DNA from: Oscillospiraceae bacterium
Lineage (GTDB): Bacteria > Bacillota > Clostridia > Oscillospirales > Ruminococcaceae
DNA: 49,155 bases
Reading direction: 5' to 3'
Assembly: GCA_028692035.1 (NCBI GenBank)
Contig: JAQUYD010000013.1
Span: 1 to 49,155, forward strand
The stretch's first letter is position 1; each line of letters opens with the position of its first letter. The notes under the pieces were generated by a model. It ran no database searches. It was not told where the DNA came from and saw only the letters and a list, made by a program, of their open reading frames with translations. This document shows positions 32,146-41,045 of this stretch, piece after piece. Made by a program: the position numbers and the translations under genes.

Positions 32146-32457
32146 ATGATGAAAGAGTTTACGGGCTATTTTTTGCTGGGCTCGGTGATCCTTCTGGCGG
32201 TCCTGATCTTTTTCTGCATGATTCGCGCGATCAAAGGTCCGCGATTTACCGACCGCGTGGTGGCAGGCAATATGATCAGCACCATGATCATCGTGATCCT
32301 GTCCATCCTTTCGGTCTATATGGAGGAGCCGTTTCTTGTGGACGTAGCGATTGTGTATGCTATGCTGAGTTTTATTACGGTGGTTGTGCTTTGCCGGCTG
32401 GTCATTGTCCGCCGCCGGGTGCATGAAAGAGAGGAGCAGGAAGATGGAAAACGTTAA
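32146..32457 (+). CDS. mnhF: Mrp antiporter subunit F (MnhF/MrpF)
   Basis: A 103-aa, three-helix protein. IKGPRFTDRVVAGNMI and the second-helix VDVAIVYAMLSFIT are family features of MrpF. The C-terminal tail is short and charged. GGAGG of the previous gene's end serves as RBS; ATG 32146 or 32149 are both possible. It overlaps subunit G by 14 nt. Confidence 0.9.
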   Translation: MMKEFTGYFLLGSVILLAVLIFFCMIRAIKGPRFTDRVVAGNMISTMIIVILSILSVYMEEPFLVDVAIVYAMLSFITVVVLCRLVIVRRRVHEREEQEDGKR

Positions 32458-32764
32458 AATAATTGCCGGTATCGCTTTGATTGTGCTGGGCTTATTCGTC
32501 TATGTCACCGCAACCTTCGGCCTGTTTCGCTTTCAGTATGTGCTCAACCGGATGCATGCAGCCGCGCTGGGGGATACGCTGGGAATCCTGTTTGTCCTGC
32601 TGGGGCTGATGGTGCTGGTCGGCTTCGGCTTTCACATGCTGCGCTTAGGGCTTATCATCTGCTTTTTGTGGCTTGCAAGCCCGGTGGCTAGCCATCTGCT
32701 GGCTAAGGCGGAGTTTGTGACCTTTAAACATATCAAATCCGAATGTGAGGTGGTAGAGAAATGA
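32444..32764 (+). CDS. mnhG: Mrp antiporter subunit G (MnhG/MrpG)
   Basis: A 106-aa, three-helix protein with FGLFRFQYVLNRMHAAALGDTLG, the MrpG signature. ATG 32444 follows GGAGCAGGAAG inside the end of mnhF. Its last codons overlap the next gene (ATGA), typical of an assembly whose subunits are made in fixed ratio. Confidence 0.9.
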   Translation: MENVKIIAGIALIVLGLFVYVTATFGLFRFQYVLNRMHAAALGDTLGILFVLLGLMVLVGFGFHMLRLGLIICFLWLASPVASHLLAKAEFVTFKHIKSECEVVEK

Positions 32765-33015
32765 GGTTGGCTTTGGAATTGATCCTGCCCGCATTGCTCA
32801 TCGTCTGCGCTTTGGCGGTGACCTTCTCTAAGCGGCTGTTGGTATCGGTTGTCATTTACACGTCCTTTAGCCTGATTATGTCAGTGATCTGGGTGCTGCT
32901 GGAAAGCCCCGACCTTGCCATTACCGAAGCGGCGGTAGGCGCCGGCGTCAGCGGCCTGCTGCTCATCTATACGCTGAAAAAAATCCATGCGTTGAAGGGA
33001 ACGAGTGATGAGTAA
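32761..33015 (+). CDS. DUF4040 antiporter subunit (MbhD-like)
   Basis: An 84-aa, two- to three-helix protein. SVIWVLLESPDLAITEAAVGAG is the DUF4040 signature, equivalent to MbhD of membrane-bound hydrogenases and to part of the C-terminal extension of MrpA. Having it as a separate gene points to the Mbh/Mbx style of organisation. The start overlaps mnhG (ATGA), and the next gene begins inside its end. Confidence 0.9.
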   Translation: MRLALELILPALLIVCALAVTFSKRLLVSVVIYTSFSLIMSVIWVLLESPDLAITEAAVGAGVSGLLLIYTLKKIHALKGTSDE

Positions 33016-33955
33016 AATGGCCAGAAGCAAAAAAGAAAAGCAAACATCCTGGCAGCGGTTCTGCACATGGGTTAACGGCGGCACCGCCGAACAACCCCTG
33101 CTGCCTGCCGAACCGGCCAAGCCGAAAAAAGCAAAAGCCGCCAAACCCAAAAAGCAAAAGGCGCAACCCGTCCGCAAAGAGTGGATGGGGCTGAGCCGGT
33201 TTGAACATATCTACCGCATTTGCGCGGTGCTCATCGGCGTTGTGATGGTGGGGGTGCTGATGATCGCCGTTTTGCAGCTTCCCTTGTTTGGATCTCCGGA
33301 CAACCCTTCGGTCAACGAGGTGGTGGAGCGGTATGTGGAAAAAGGCTTGGAGGAAACCGGCGCGGTGAATATGGTCGCCGGCATGATCCTGGACTATCGT
33401 GCCTTCGATACCTTTGGGGAATCTTCGGTACTGTTTTTAGCGGTCACCTGCGTGACCATGCTTTTGATGCGGGACCGCAATAATACCAACAAAGAGGAAG
33501 ACCTGCTCACCGCCCGGGAACATGTGATCGAAGGGTATGAGGAGGATATTATCCTGACCAAGGTTGCCCGGATCGTGATCCCCTGCGCGCTGGTCTATGG
33601 CGTTTATGTGGTGCTCAACGGGCACCTGTCGCCCGGCGGCGGTTTTTCCGGCGGCACCATCATGGGTTCGGCGCTGATTTTGTTTGCCGTATCTTTTGGC
33701 ATGATCCGGATGAGTCAATTCTTTAACTACGCCACCTTCCGAAAGATCACTTCTTGCGCGCTGATGGTCTATGCCGCCTCCAAGGCTTATTCTTTCTTCA
33801 CCGGCGCCAACCATCTGGAGTCCCACATCCCGCTGGGCGTTCCCGGCGCGATCTTAAGCTCTGGGTTAATCCTGATTTTGGATATCTGCGTCGGCATCGT
33901 GGTAGCCTGCACCATGTACGGCTTCTATGCGCTATTCACAAAGGGGGAGTTGTAA
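33008..33955 (+). CDS. MbhE-MnhB fusion subunit with Lys-rich N-terminal extension
   Basis: A 315-aa membrane protein that joins two modules. Residues ~65-165 resemble MbhE (SVNEVVERYVEKGLEETGAV, then ILDYRAFDTFGESSVLF). Residues ~175-315 are an MnhB domain (VLNGHLSPGGGFSGGTIMGS, HIPLGVPGAILSSGLI). In classical Mrp the MbhE part ends MrpA and MrpB follows separately. The first ~58 residues are a soluble stretch rich in Lys, Ala and Pro (KPKKAKAAKPKKQKAQPVRK), not part of either family. ATG 33008 is preferred over the GTG one codon before. Confidence 0.88.
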   Translation: MSKMARSKKEKQTSWQRFCTWVNGGTAEQPLLPAEPAKPKKAKAAKPKKQKAQPVRKEWMGLSRFEHIYRICAVLIGVVMVGVLMIAVLQLPLFGSPDNPSVNEVVERYVEKGLEETGAVNMVAGMILDYRAFDTFGESSVLFLAVTCVTMLLMRDRNNTNKEEDLLTAREHVIEGYEEDIILTKVARIVIPCALVYGVYVVLNGHLSPGGGFSGGTIMGSALILFAVSFGMIRMSQFFNYATFRKITSCALMVYAASKAYSFFTGANHLESHIPLGVPGAILSSGLILILDICVGIVVACTMYGFYALFTKGEL

Positions 33956-34329
33956 TGGAACACCTGCTGATCAACCATTACGAAACAGCGGCGGTCATCC
34001 TGTTCGGGATTGGATTTCTGAACCTTCTTCTGCAAAACAACCTGGTTAAGAAGATCATCGGTTTTGGCATTATGGATAGCGCTGTCTATCTGTTTTTGGC
34101 CTCTCAGGGCTATATTGCGGGGCGCTTGGCCCCGATTTTGGTGGGTGAGGTTGCCAATGCTGCAGATTACATCAATCCGATCCCCGCGGGCCTGGTGCTT
34201 ACCGGAATTGTCGTTTCAGTAAGCGTCACCGCTTTTTCGCTGGCTTTAATCCAGCGGTTGTATCAAAAATATAAAACGGTCAATTTTGACGAGATTGTCC
34301 TGCTGGCCAGACAAAAGGGAGATGAGTAA
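33955..34329 (+). CDS. mnhC: Mrp antiporter subunit C (MnhC/NuoK-like)
   Basis: A 124-aa, three-helix protein homologous to NuoK. LFGIGFLNLLLQNNLVKKIIGFGIM and NPIPAGLVLTGIVVSVSVTAFSLALI are the MnhC pattern, including the PAGLVLTGIVV segment. The start overlaps the previous stop by 1 nt (TAATG). It should form the small channel next to subunit D. Confidence 0.9.
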   Translation: MEHLLINHYETAAVILFGIGFLNLLLQNNLVKKIIGFGIMDSAVYLFLASQGYIAGRLAPILVGEVANAADYINPIPAGLVLTGIVVSVSVTAFSLALIQRLYQKYKTVNFDEIVLLARQKGDE

Positions 34330-34332
34330 CCG

Positions 34333-35823
34333 GTGCCTTTCGTATATAACTTTCCATTTTTCAGTATCTTCATCTGTATGATTTCGGGCATCGTCACCCC
34401 GCTTTTGAAAAACGGAAAATGGGCATATCGCTTAAGCCTTTTCGCTGCGGGAGCGGGGTTGGCCCTGTCCGGCGTGCTGCTGGGGCGGATAGGCCCCGCC
34501 AACGAGAGCTTTAGCTTTATGATGGGCCATTTTCCGGCCCCCTGGGGCAATGAGCTGTCGGTGGGCCCACTGGAAGCAGTGCTAGCCACGGCTATCTGCC
34601 TTGTGATGCTGATGGCTTTGCTGGGCGGCAGCCGGGACATTTTTGACGATGTGCTGCCGGAGAAACAAAAGCTTTATTTCATCATGATGGATGAAATTTT
34701 GGCGGCGCTGCTGGCGCTGACCTACACCAACGACATTTTTACGGCCTATGTATTTATCGAGATCAGCACCATTGCGGCCTGCGCCATCGTCATGGCAAAG
34801 GATAGCGCCGCTACGTTGGTTTCTACCATGCGGTATTTGATCATGAGCCTGCTGGGTTCCGGCCTGGTGCTCATCGGCATTGTGCTTTTGTACTGCATCA
34901 CCGGCCATTTGCTATTCCCCAACCTGCAGCAGCGGGTGCTGGAGCTGGTGGCCACCGGGCAGTATACGATGCCGCTGACCGTTGTAGTGGGTCTGATCGT
35001 TTTGGGCCTTGGGATCAAAAGCGCCATGTTCCCGTTCCACCTGTGGCTGCCGCCGGCCCATGGCTCCGCGACCACCGCGTCCAGCTCGGTGCTGTCCGGC
35101 CTGGTGGTCAAAGGCTATATTATCCTGATGATCCGGCTATTTTATAAAGTGTTTACCATTGCGGTCATCCGCGAGCTGCGCATTACCAACGTGATTTTCC
35201 TGTTCGGTTTGGCGGGGATGATTGTGGGATCCGTCGGCGCGATCAAGGAAGGGCATATCAAGCGGATGCTGGCCTATTCTTCGGTGGCACAGCTGGGCTA
35301 TGTCTTTATGGGGATCGGCCTTGGCACCGATGTGGGCATTATGGCCGCCTGCTTCCAGATCCTGGTCCATGCCTGCACCAAGCCGATGCTCTTTAGCTGT
35401 GCCAGCGCGTTAAGCGCCGGCCGGCACCACAACAAGCAGCTGTATGCGCTGCGCGGCGCCGCTTATGAAAATAAGCTGGCCGGTGTGGGCTTTACCGTCG
35501 GCGCCCTGTCGATGATCGGTATTCCGCTGTTTGCCGGCTTTGCCGCCAAGGTGTTTTTTGCCAGTGCAACCATGGCCCAGCCGGTCAAAATGTGGATGAC
35601 CCTGCTGACCCTGGCGTTGTCCACCGTATTAAACGCGCTGTATTACATCCCGGCAGTGGCGGCCCTGTGGTCCCGTCCCGCAGAGGGAGAGGCGGGGGAG
35701 AAGCAGCCGTCTAATCCGGCATTTGCCATTTCCACCGTGGCGTTCATCGCGGCGGTGTTCTTCCTTGGGATTTGTTACCAGCCGGTGGTGACTCTGATTC
35801 AAAATGGACTCGCGCTCTTATAA
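34333..35823 (+). CDS. mnhD: Proton antiporter subunit 1 (MnhD/NuoN-like)
   Basis: A 496-aa, ~14-helix protein of the NuoL/M/N family, one of four large subunits here. The TM5 glutamate is in AYVFIEISTIAACAIV, the TM7 lysine in GIKSAMFPFHLWLPPAHGSA, and a second Lys follows in SSVLSGLVVKGYIILM. These are the residues used for proton transfer. The start is GTG 34333, 3 nt after mnhC. It lies next to subunit C as in canonical Mrp, so it is the likeliest true MnhD. Confidence 0.9.
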   Translation: MPFVYNFPFFSIFICMISGIVTPLLKNGKWAYRLSLFAAGAGLALSGVLLGRIGPANESFSFMMGHFPAPWGNELSVGPLEAVLATAICLVMLMALLGGSRDIFDDVLPEKQKLYFIMMDEILAALLALTYTNDIFTAYVFIEISTIAACAIVMAKDSAATLVSTMRYLIMSLLGSGLVLIGIVLLYCITGHLLFPNLQQRVLELVATGQYTMPLTVVVGLIVLGLGIKSAMFPFHLWLPPAHGSATTASSSVLSGLVVKGYIILMIRLFYKVFTIAVIRELRITNVIFLFGLAGMIVGSVGAIKEGHIKRMLAYSSVAQLGYVFMGIGLGTDVGIMAACFQILVHACTKPMLFSCASALSAGRHHNKQLYALRGAAYENKLAGVGFTVGALSMIGIPLFAGFAAKVFFASATMAQPVKMWMTLLTLALSTVLNALYYIPAVAALWSRPAEGEAGEKQPSNPAFAISTVAFIAAVFFLGICYQPVVTLIQNGLALL

Positions 35824-35849
35824 ATTCCCAATAAAGAGGTGATCAATCC

Positions 35850-37316
35850 GTGTTCAAAAGTATCGTCCTGTTGTTGCCTGTCCTGCTGCCGCTGCTCGGC
35901 GGTCTGGCAGTATTCCGGCTGCGCGACGCGAAAATCCGCCGCATTGCAGTATCGGCCATTGTGCTGTGCACCTTGGCTTCGGCGGTGGGTATCAGCTTTC
36001 TGCCGGACCTTTCCCTGCACATCTGGGAGCTGGGCGGCAGCATTGCCATCTATCTGCGGCTGGATGCCATGGGCAGGTTCTTTCTGTGCCTGGTATCTGG
36101 CATTTGGACGCTGGTGGCGTTCTTTGCCTATGAATATATGCGGCACGAGGGGAAAGAAGAGCGCTTTTTTGGCTTTTACACCATGACCCTCGGGATCCTG
36201 ATGGGCCTTGGTCTAGCGGGAAACCTGCTGACCTTGTACATGTTCTATGAAATGATGACCCTCATCACCGTTCCGCTGGTGATCCACAACGGCAGCCGGG
36301 AAGCGGTGGCGGCCGGGTTTAAATACCTGGGATATTCCACGTTCGGCGCGGGCCTTGCGCTGATCGGCTTTTTCTTCCTCAACAAATACTGTACCGCCAC
36401 CACATTCGCGGCAGGCGGCACCTTGGATCTGCGCCTTGCGGCGGGCAATGAGAATTTGCTTTTTGCCGTTTGGCTTATGATGATGATTGGTTTTGGCTGC
36501 AAAGCGGGTATGCTGCCCCTGCAAGCATGGCTGCCTACTGCCCACCCGGTGGCCCCGGCCCCTGCGTCGGCGGTGCTGTCCGGTATTATTACCAAGGCGG
36601 GCGTTTTGGCCATCATCCGGGTGACCTTCTATCTGTTCGGCGCGGACTTTTTGCGGGGCAGCTGGGCCCAGACAACGCTTTTGTGCCTGGCACTGGCAAC
36701 GGTGTTCGCCGGTTCTATGCTGGCCTATAAAGAAAAGATCCTCAAGAAACGGCTGGCTTATTCCACGGTCAGCCAGGTCTCCTATGTGCTGTTCGGCCTG
36801 TTTTTATTAAACGGCGTGGGATTTACGGGGGCTCTTTTACAGGTGGTGTTCCACGCTGTGGTTAAAAACCTTCTGTTTTTGGCGGCGGGCGCCATCATCT
36901 ATAAAACCGGCAAGACTGACGTGCGCGAACTTGTGGGCATCGGCAAGGAAATGCCGGTCGTCATCTGGTGCTTTGCTTTCGGCGCCCTGTCGCTGATCGG
37001 CATTCCGCCGACAGCAGGCTTTGTCAGTAAATGGTATTTGGCGCAGGGCGGCATTTCCGAGTACGGCGCCCTGGGGATTGTGGGGGCGGCGGTGCTTTTG
37101 GTCAGCGCCCTGCTGACTGCTGGGTACCTGCTTCCCATTGTGACCCGCGGATTTTTCCCCGGGCGGGATTTTGACTACGCGCCCCTGGAGAAGAAAGAAC
37201 CGTCTTGCTATATGACGGTGCCGCTGGCGATTCTGGCGGTGCTGGCGGTGCTGCTGGGTGTTTTTCCCGGCGGTTTGACGCAGTTCATCGGCGGCATTTC
37301 CGCCGCGCTATTTTAA
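35850..37316 (+). CDS. Proton antiporter subunit 2 (NuoM/L-like)
   Basis: A 488-aa NuoL/M/N-family protein. The helix-5 Glu is in TLYMFYEMMTLITVPLV; the helix-7 Lys in GCKAGMLPLQAWLPTAH, with a second Lys in SGIITKAGVLAIIR. The segment EYMRHEGKEERFFGFYTMT is nearly matched in the next gene (EYMKHEGRENKFFGFFTMT), marking a tandem duplication. Start GTG 35850 follows AAAGAGGTG. Confidence 0.9.
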   Translation: MFKSIVLLLPVLLPLLGGLAVFRLRDAKIRRIAVSAIVLCTLASAVGISFLPDLSLHIWELGGSIAIYLRLDAMGRFFLCLVSGIWTLVAFFAYEYMRHEGKEERFFGFYTMTLGILMGLGLAGNLLTLYMFYEMMTLITVPLVIHNGSREAVAAGFKYLGYSTFGAGLALIGFFFLNKYCTATTFAAGGTLDLRLAAGNENLLFAVWLMMMIGFGCKAGMLPLQAWLPTAHPVAPAPASAVLSGIITKAGVLAIIRVTFYLFGADFLRGSWAQTTLLCLALATVFAGSMLAYKEKILKKRLAYSTVSQVSYVLFGLFLLNGVGFTGALLQVVFHAVVKNLLFLAAGAIIYKTGKTDVRELVGIGKEMPVVIWCFAFGALSLIGIPPTAGFVSKWYLAQGGISEYGALGIVGAAVLLVSALLTAGYLLPIVTRGFFPGRDFDYAPLEKKEPSCYMTVPLAILAVLAVLLGVFPGGLTQFIGGISAALF

Positions 37317-37334
37317 TGTAGGGAGGGGAAGCTT

Positions 37335-38810
37335 GTGCCTGTTTGGATGTTATGTGTGCCGGTTTTGTTCCCGATTCTGGCCGGCGCGGTGATGCTGGCC
37401 CGTCCCATTGAGGATCGCCAGAAGCGACAGGTCTATGTTGCCGGTGCGGTGATCCTAAACGCCGTGTTGGCGTTGGCGGTGCTGATCTGGACGCCGGACG
37501 GGGTCTTAACGCTGATCCGTTTTTCGGATACCATGCAAATCGCGCTCCAGATCGACGGGGTAGGCCGGGTCTTTGGTATCCTGGTATCGCTTTTGTGGCC
37601 GCTGACCACCTTTTATTCTTTTGAATATATGAAGCATGAAGGCCGGGAAAACAAATTTTTTGGCTTTTTCACCATGACCTTTGGGGTCATCGTCGGGGTG
37701 GCTTTTGCGGATAACTTTTTGACCTTGTATCTATTTTATGAGCTGCTGACGCTGGCAACCTTGCCGCTGGTCATGCATTCGATGGACGGCAAAGCCCGGT
37801 ACGCGGGCAAGAAATATCTGATCTATTCCCTGTCTGGCGCGGCTTTTGCGTTTATCACCATGATTTTCCTGCTCAACTATGGCTCTACGCTGGACTTTAC
37901 TTTTGGCGGCGTGCTGGATCTGTCCCGGGTGGGCGGCCATGAAACGCTGCTGCAAGCGGTGTTCGTCCTGGGATTTTTCGGGTTCGGCGTAAAAGCGGCG
38001 ATCTTCCCGTTCCACGGCTGGCTACCGGACGCTTCGGTGGCGCCTACGCCGGTTTCCGCCCTGCTGCACGCGGTGGCGGTGGTTAAGGCGGGTATCTTCG
38101 CTGTGATCCGGCTGACCTACTATGGCTTTGGATGCGACTTTTTGCGGGGTAGCTGGGCGCAGGCGGTCACAATGGCCGCGGCCATCGTGACCATCGTGTA
38201 TGGCTCGGCCATGGCGCTTCGCACCCCACACCTGAAACGGCGGTTGGCTTATTCTACGGTCAGCAACCTGTCCTACATCCTGTTTTCGGTAACCTTAATG
38301 ACCCCCGCCGGCTTGGCGGGCGGCTTGTCCCATATGGTGTTCCATGCGGTGATTAAAATCACCCTGTTCTTTTGCGCCGGCGCGATTATTTACAAGACCC
38401 ACCGGGAATATGTCTACCAGCTGGATGGCTTTGGCCGGGCCATGCCGGTGACCATGGCGGCGTTTACCATCGCTTCCCTGGGGCTGATGGGGATTCCGCC
38501 GTTGGCGGGCTTTGTCAGCAAGTGGGGCATCGCCACCGCTGCGGTGGAAACGGGGACCCCGCTGGCCTATGCCGGCGTGGCGGCGTTAATTGTCTCGGCT
38601 CTTTTGACCGCCCTGTATCTGATGGCGGTCATCCTGCGGGCCTATTTCCCGGGCAAAGGGTTTGATCCTGCCTCGGTCAAAGAGGTGGAGGATCCCAACC
38701 GGCTGATGACAGTGCCGCTAATCGTGTTGAGCGTAGCTTCTGTATTGCTGGGGCTGTGCGCTTCGCCTTTAATCGCAGTATTTGAACAAATTGCGGCCGG
38801 TTTGCTGTAA
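37335..38810 (+). CDS. Proton antiporter subunit 3 (NuoM/L-like)
   Basis: A 491-aa paralog of the previous gene. Glu is in TLYLFYELLTLATLPLV, Lys in GVKAAIFPFHGWLPDAS and VVKAGIFAVIR. GTG 37335 follows GGGAGGGG. Both halves of the antiporter fold look intact, so it should conduct protons. Confidence 0.9.
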   Translation: MPVWMLCVPVLFPILAGAVMLARPIEDRQKRQVYVAGAVILNAVLALAVLIWTPDGVLTLIRFSDTMQIALQIDGVGRVFGILVSLLWPLTTFYSFEYMKHEGRENKFFGFFTMTFGVIVGVAFADNFLTLYLFYELLTLATLPLVMHSMDGKARYAGKKYLIYSLSGAAFAFITMIFLLNYGSTLDFTFGGVLDLSRVGGHETLLQAVFVLGFFGFGVKAAIFPFHGWLPDASVAPTPVSALLHAVAVVKAGIFAVIRLTYYGFGCDFLRGSWAQAVTMAAAIVTIVYGSAMALRTPHLKRRLAYSTVSNLSYILFSVTLMTPAGLAGGLSHMVFHAVIKITLFFCAGAIIYKTHREYVYQLDGFGRAMPVTMAAFTIASLGLMGIPPLAGFVSKWGIATAAVETGTPLAYAGVAALIVSALLTALYLMAVILRAYFPGKGFDPASVKEVEDPNRLMTVPLIVLSVASVLLGLCASPLIAVFEQIAAGLL

Positions 38811-38842
38811 CCGCCGGAACCATTGAAGTTGGGAGTGAGAAG

Positions 38843-40786
38843 ATGGGCGGCTTTTTATTGATTTTCCTGGTGCTTTTCCCCATGGCTGGTGCGGTCGCCG
38901 GCTACCTGACCGGTCGCCGGAGTAAATCCGCGCGGGATTGGCTGGTGCTGGCGGTTACGGTGATCGAACTGTTGGGAACGCTCTTGCTATTGTATTTCCC
39001 CGGTGCGTCTTTGCGGCTGGATGGCGTCTGCGGGCTGGGGCTTACCTTCCAGGCGGATGGCTTTCGCCTGATGATGTCGCTGTTGACGGCGGCTGTCTGG
39101 ATGATGACCACCCTGCCGTCGAGATCCTATTTTGCCCACAGGCGCAACCGTAACCGGTACGATTTGTTTTTGTTGCTGGCTTTGGGCTCCACCATGGGGA
39201 TCTTTCTGTCGGGCGATTTGTATACGACCTTTATTTTCTTTGAAATGATGTCCTTTGCTTCCTATGTCTGGGTGGTGCAGGAGGAAACGCCAGAGGCGAT
39301 CAATGCCTCCCGCAGCTACCTGACCATCGGGGTACTGGGCGGCCTGGTCACATTGATGGGCGTGTTCCTTTTGTACCATCTGGCGGGCACCCTCCAGCTG
39401 GACGCGCTGCGCGAAGCCTGCGCCTCGGTAGAGGACCGGCGGCTTTTGTACGCGGCGGGCGGCTGCATCCTGTTTGGCTTTGCAGCCAAGGCCGGCATGT
39501 TCCCGCTGCATTTCTGGATGCCCCGTTCCTATACGGCGGCGCCCGCCCCGGCAACGGCGATCTTGTCTGCCGTGCTGAGTAAGGCGGGGATTTTCGGGGT
39601 GTTGGTCGTATCCTGTGGCGTGTTTTACCGCGATGCGGATTGGGGTATGCTGATTTTGATCCTTGGTGTTGTTACCATGCTGTTGGGCGCGGTTTTGGGG
39701 CTTTTTTCCATCAACCTCAAACGGACGCTGGCCTGTTCCTCCATGTCCCAGATTGGATTCATCCTGGTGGGCGTAGGGATGCAGGGGCTTTTGGGGGCGC
39801 ACAATCAACTGGCGGTGTACGGCACGGTGCTGCATATGGTCAACCATTCGCTGATCAAGCTGATTTTGTTCATCATCGCCGGTGTGGTCTTTACCAAGGC
39901 AGGTTCCTTGGATCTCAACGAGATCCGTGGCTGGGGCCGCGGCAAGCCGCTGTTGGCCTTTGGCTTTCTGATGGCGGCGGTAGGCGTTGGCGGCATCCCT
40001 TTATGGAGCGGGTATATTAGTAAAACGCTGCTGCACGAAAGCATCGTCGAATATATCGAGGTTCTGGCGGCCAATGGCGGCGCCGGCTGGATGCGGGCGG
40101 TCGAATGGCTGTTCCTGATCGCCGGCGGTATGACCCTGGCCTATATGGCCAAGTTGTTTGTGGCGGTATTTGTTGAGAAAAAGCCCGGCAGCAAAGAAGA
40201 AAAGAGCAGTTATATGGACCGGCCCACCGCCGCCGTGCTGGTCGTTTCCGGCTTAGCGCTGTTGGTATTCGGCCTGTTTGCTCATAACACCATGGACAAG
40301 ATCGCCGACGCCTCCCGCTCCTTTTTGGGCGGCGAAGCGTTGGAACATGCGGTGCAGTACTTCTCCTGGACCAATCTGCAGGGCGCGCTGATCTCGTTGG
40401 CCATTGGCGCGGCGCTGTATTTTGTCGTTGTGCGGCTGCTATTGATGAAAAAGGATGAGCAGGGAGTCCGGGTCTATGTGGATCGCTGGCCGAGCTGGGC
40501 AGATCTAGAAAAGCTGGTGTACCGGCCTTTGCTGCAAGGTTTGGCTTTTGTGGGTGCGTTTTGTTCCCGGGTGGTCGCTTCGTTGGCCGATTGGATCATC
40601 GCACTGGTCAACCGGCTCTTCTATAAAAAAGCGCCCCAGACGGTGACACCTAAAACGGATGAACAATTTGGCGCGTATTCCGATCAGCCGCTTCATCGGG
40701 GCATTGTAGGAGAAACGCTGGCCTACGAGCTGCTTTTGTACGGCGCAGGCGTAGTGGCAACGCTGTTGTACCTGTTGCTGCAATAG
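38843..40786 (+). CDS. Proton antiporter subunit 4 (NuoL/HyfB-like, long)
   Basis: A 647-aa NuoL/M/N-family protein. Glu is in YTTFIFFEMMSFASY, Lys in AAKAGMFPLHFWMPRSY and LSKAGIFGVLVV. The C-terminal ~150 residues extend past the usual core: a segment RPLLQGLAFVGAFCSRVV, a linker and a last helix ELLLYGAGVVATLLYLL. This resembles the long forms of HyfB/HycC and NuoL, where a C-terminal helix braces the complex. ATG 38843 follows GGGAGTGAGA. It is the last gene before the terminator; no hydrogenase or quinone-reducing subunit follows. Confidence 0.9.
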   Translation: MGGFLLIFLVLFPMAGAVAGYLTGRRSKSARDWLVLAVTVIELLGTLLLLYFPGASLRLDGVCGLGLTFQADGFRLMMSLLTAAVWMMTTLPSRSYFAHRRNRNRYDLFLLLALGSTMGIFLSGDLYTTFIFFEMMSFASYVWVVQEETPEAINASRSYLTIGVLGGLVTLMGVFLLYHLAGTLQLDALREACASVEDRRLLYAAGGCILFGFAAKAGMFPLHFWMPRSYTAAPAPATAILSAVLSKAGIFGVLVVSCGVFYRDADWGMLILILGVVTMLLGAVLGLFSINLKRTLACSSMSQIGFILVGVGMQGLLGAHNQLAVYGTVLHMVNHSLIKLILFIIAGVVFTKAGSLDLNEIRGWGRGKPLLAFGFLMAAVGVGGIPLWSGYISKTLLHESIVEYIEVLAANGGAGWMRAVEWLFLIAGGMTLAYMAKLFVAVFVEKKPGSKEEKSSYMDRPTAAVLVVSGLALLVFGLFAHNTMDKIADASRSFLGGEALEHAVQYFSWTNLQGALISLAIGAALYFVVVRLLLMKKDEQGVRVYVDRWPSWADLEKLVYRPLLQGLAFVGAFCSRVVASLADWIIALVNRLFYKKAPQTVTPKTDEQFGAYSDQPLHRGIVGETLAYELLLYGAGVVATLLYLLLQ

Positions 40787-40827
40787 AAGCGGTTAAGGCT
40801 CTGTAGATCATCTTGACAATATACATC

Positions 40828-40859
40828 AAAAAGAGACGGGAAAACCCGTCTCTTTTTTT
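40828..40859 (+). terminator. Terminator of the antiporter operon
   Basis: AAAAAGAGACGGG pairs with CCCGTCTCTTTTT (AAAA loop), ending in T7. Confidence 0.92.
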
Positions 40860-40990
40860 AGCTTGGTTCCCAAATGGAGATCCTGGCGGCGCAGAATCGC
40901 CCGGCAGATTTTCCGCAGGCAGATCGTTGGGCCTTTTGGGGCAAATTTGCTCGATCCCCATGAAAAAAACAGAGAGATCAGAAAAAAAGA

Positions 40991-41020
40991 TTGCCTGCGT
41001 CCTCATAGATGGTGTATTCT
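40991..41020 (+). promoter_or_regulatory. Candidate promoter of the SLOG/DUF1273 gene
   Basis: TTGCCT, an 18-nt spacer and TATTCT. The start would be near 41027, which favours the TTG start at 41046 over an ATG at 41025. Confidence 0.5.
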
Positions 41021-41045
41021 AAGAATGGAAAAAGGGGGAGCAAAA

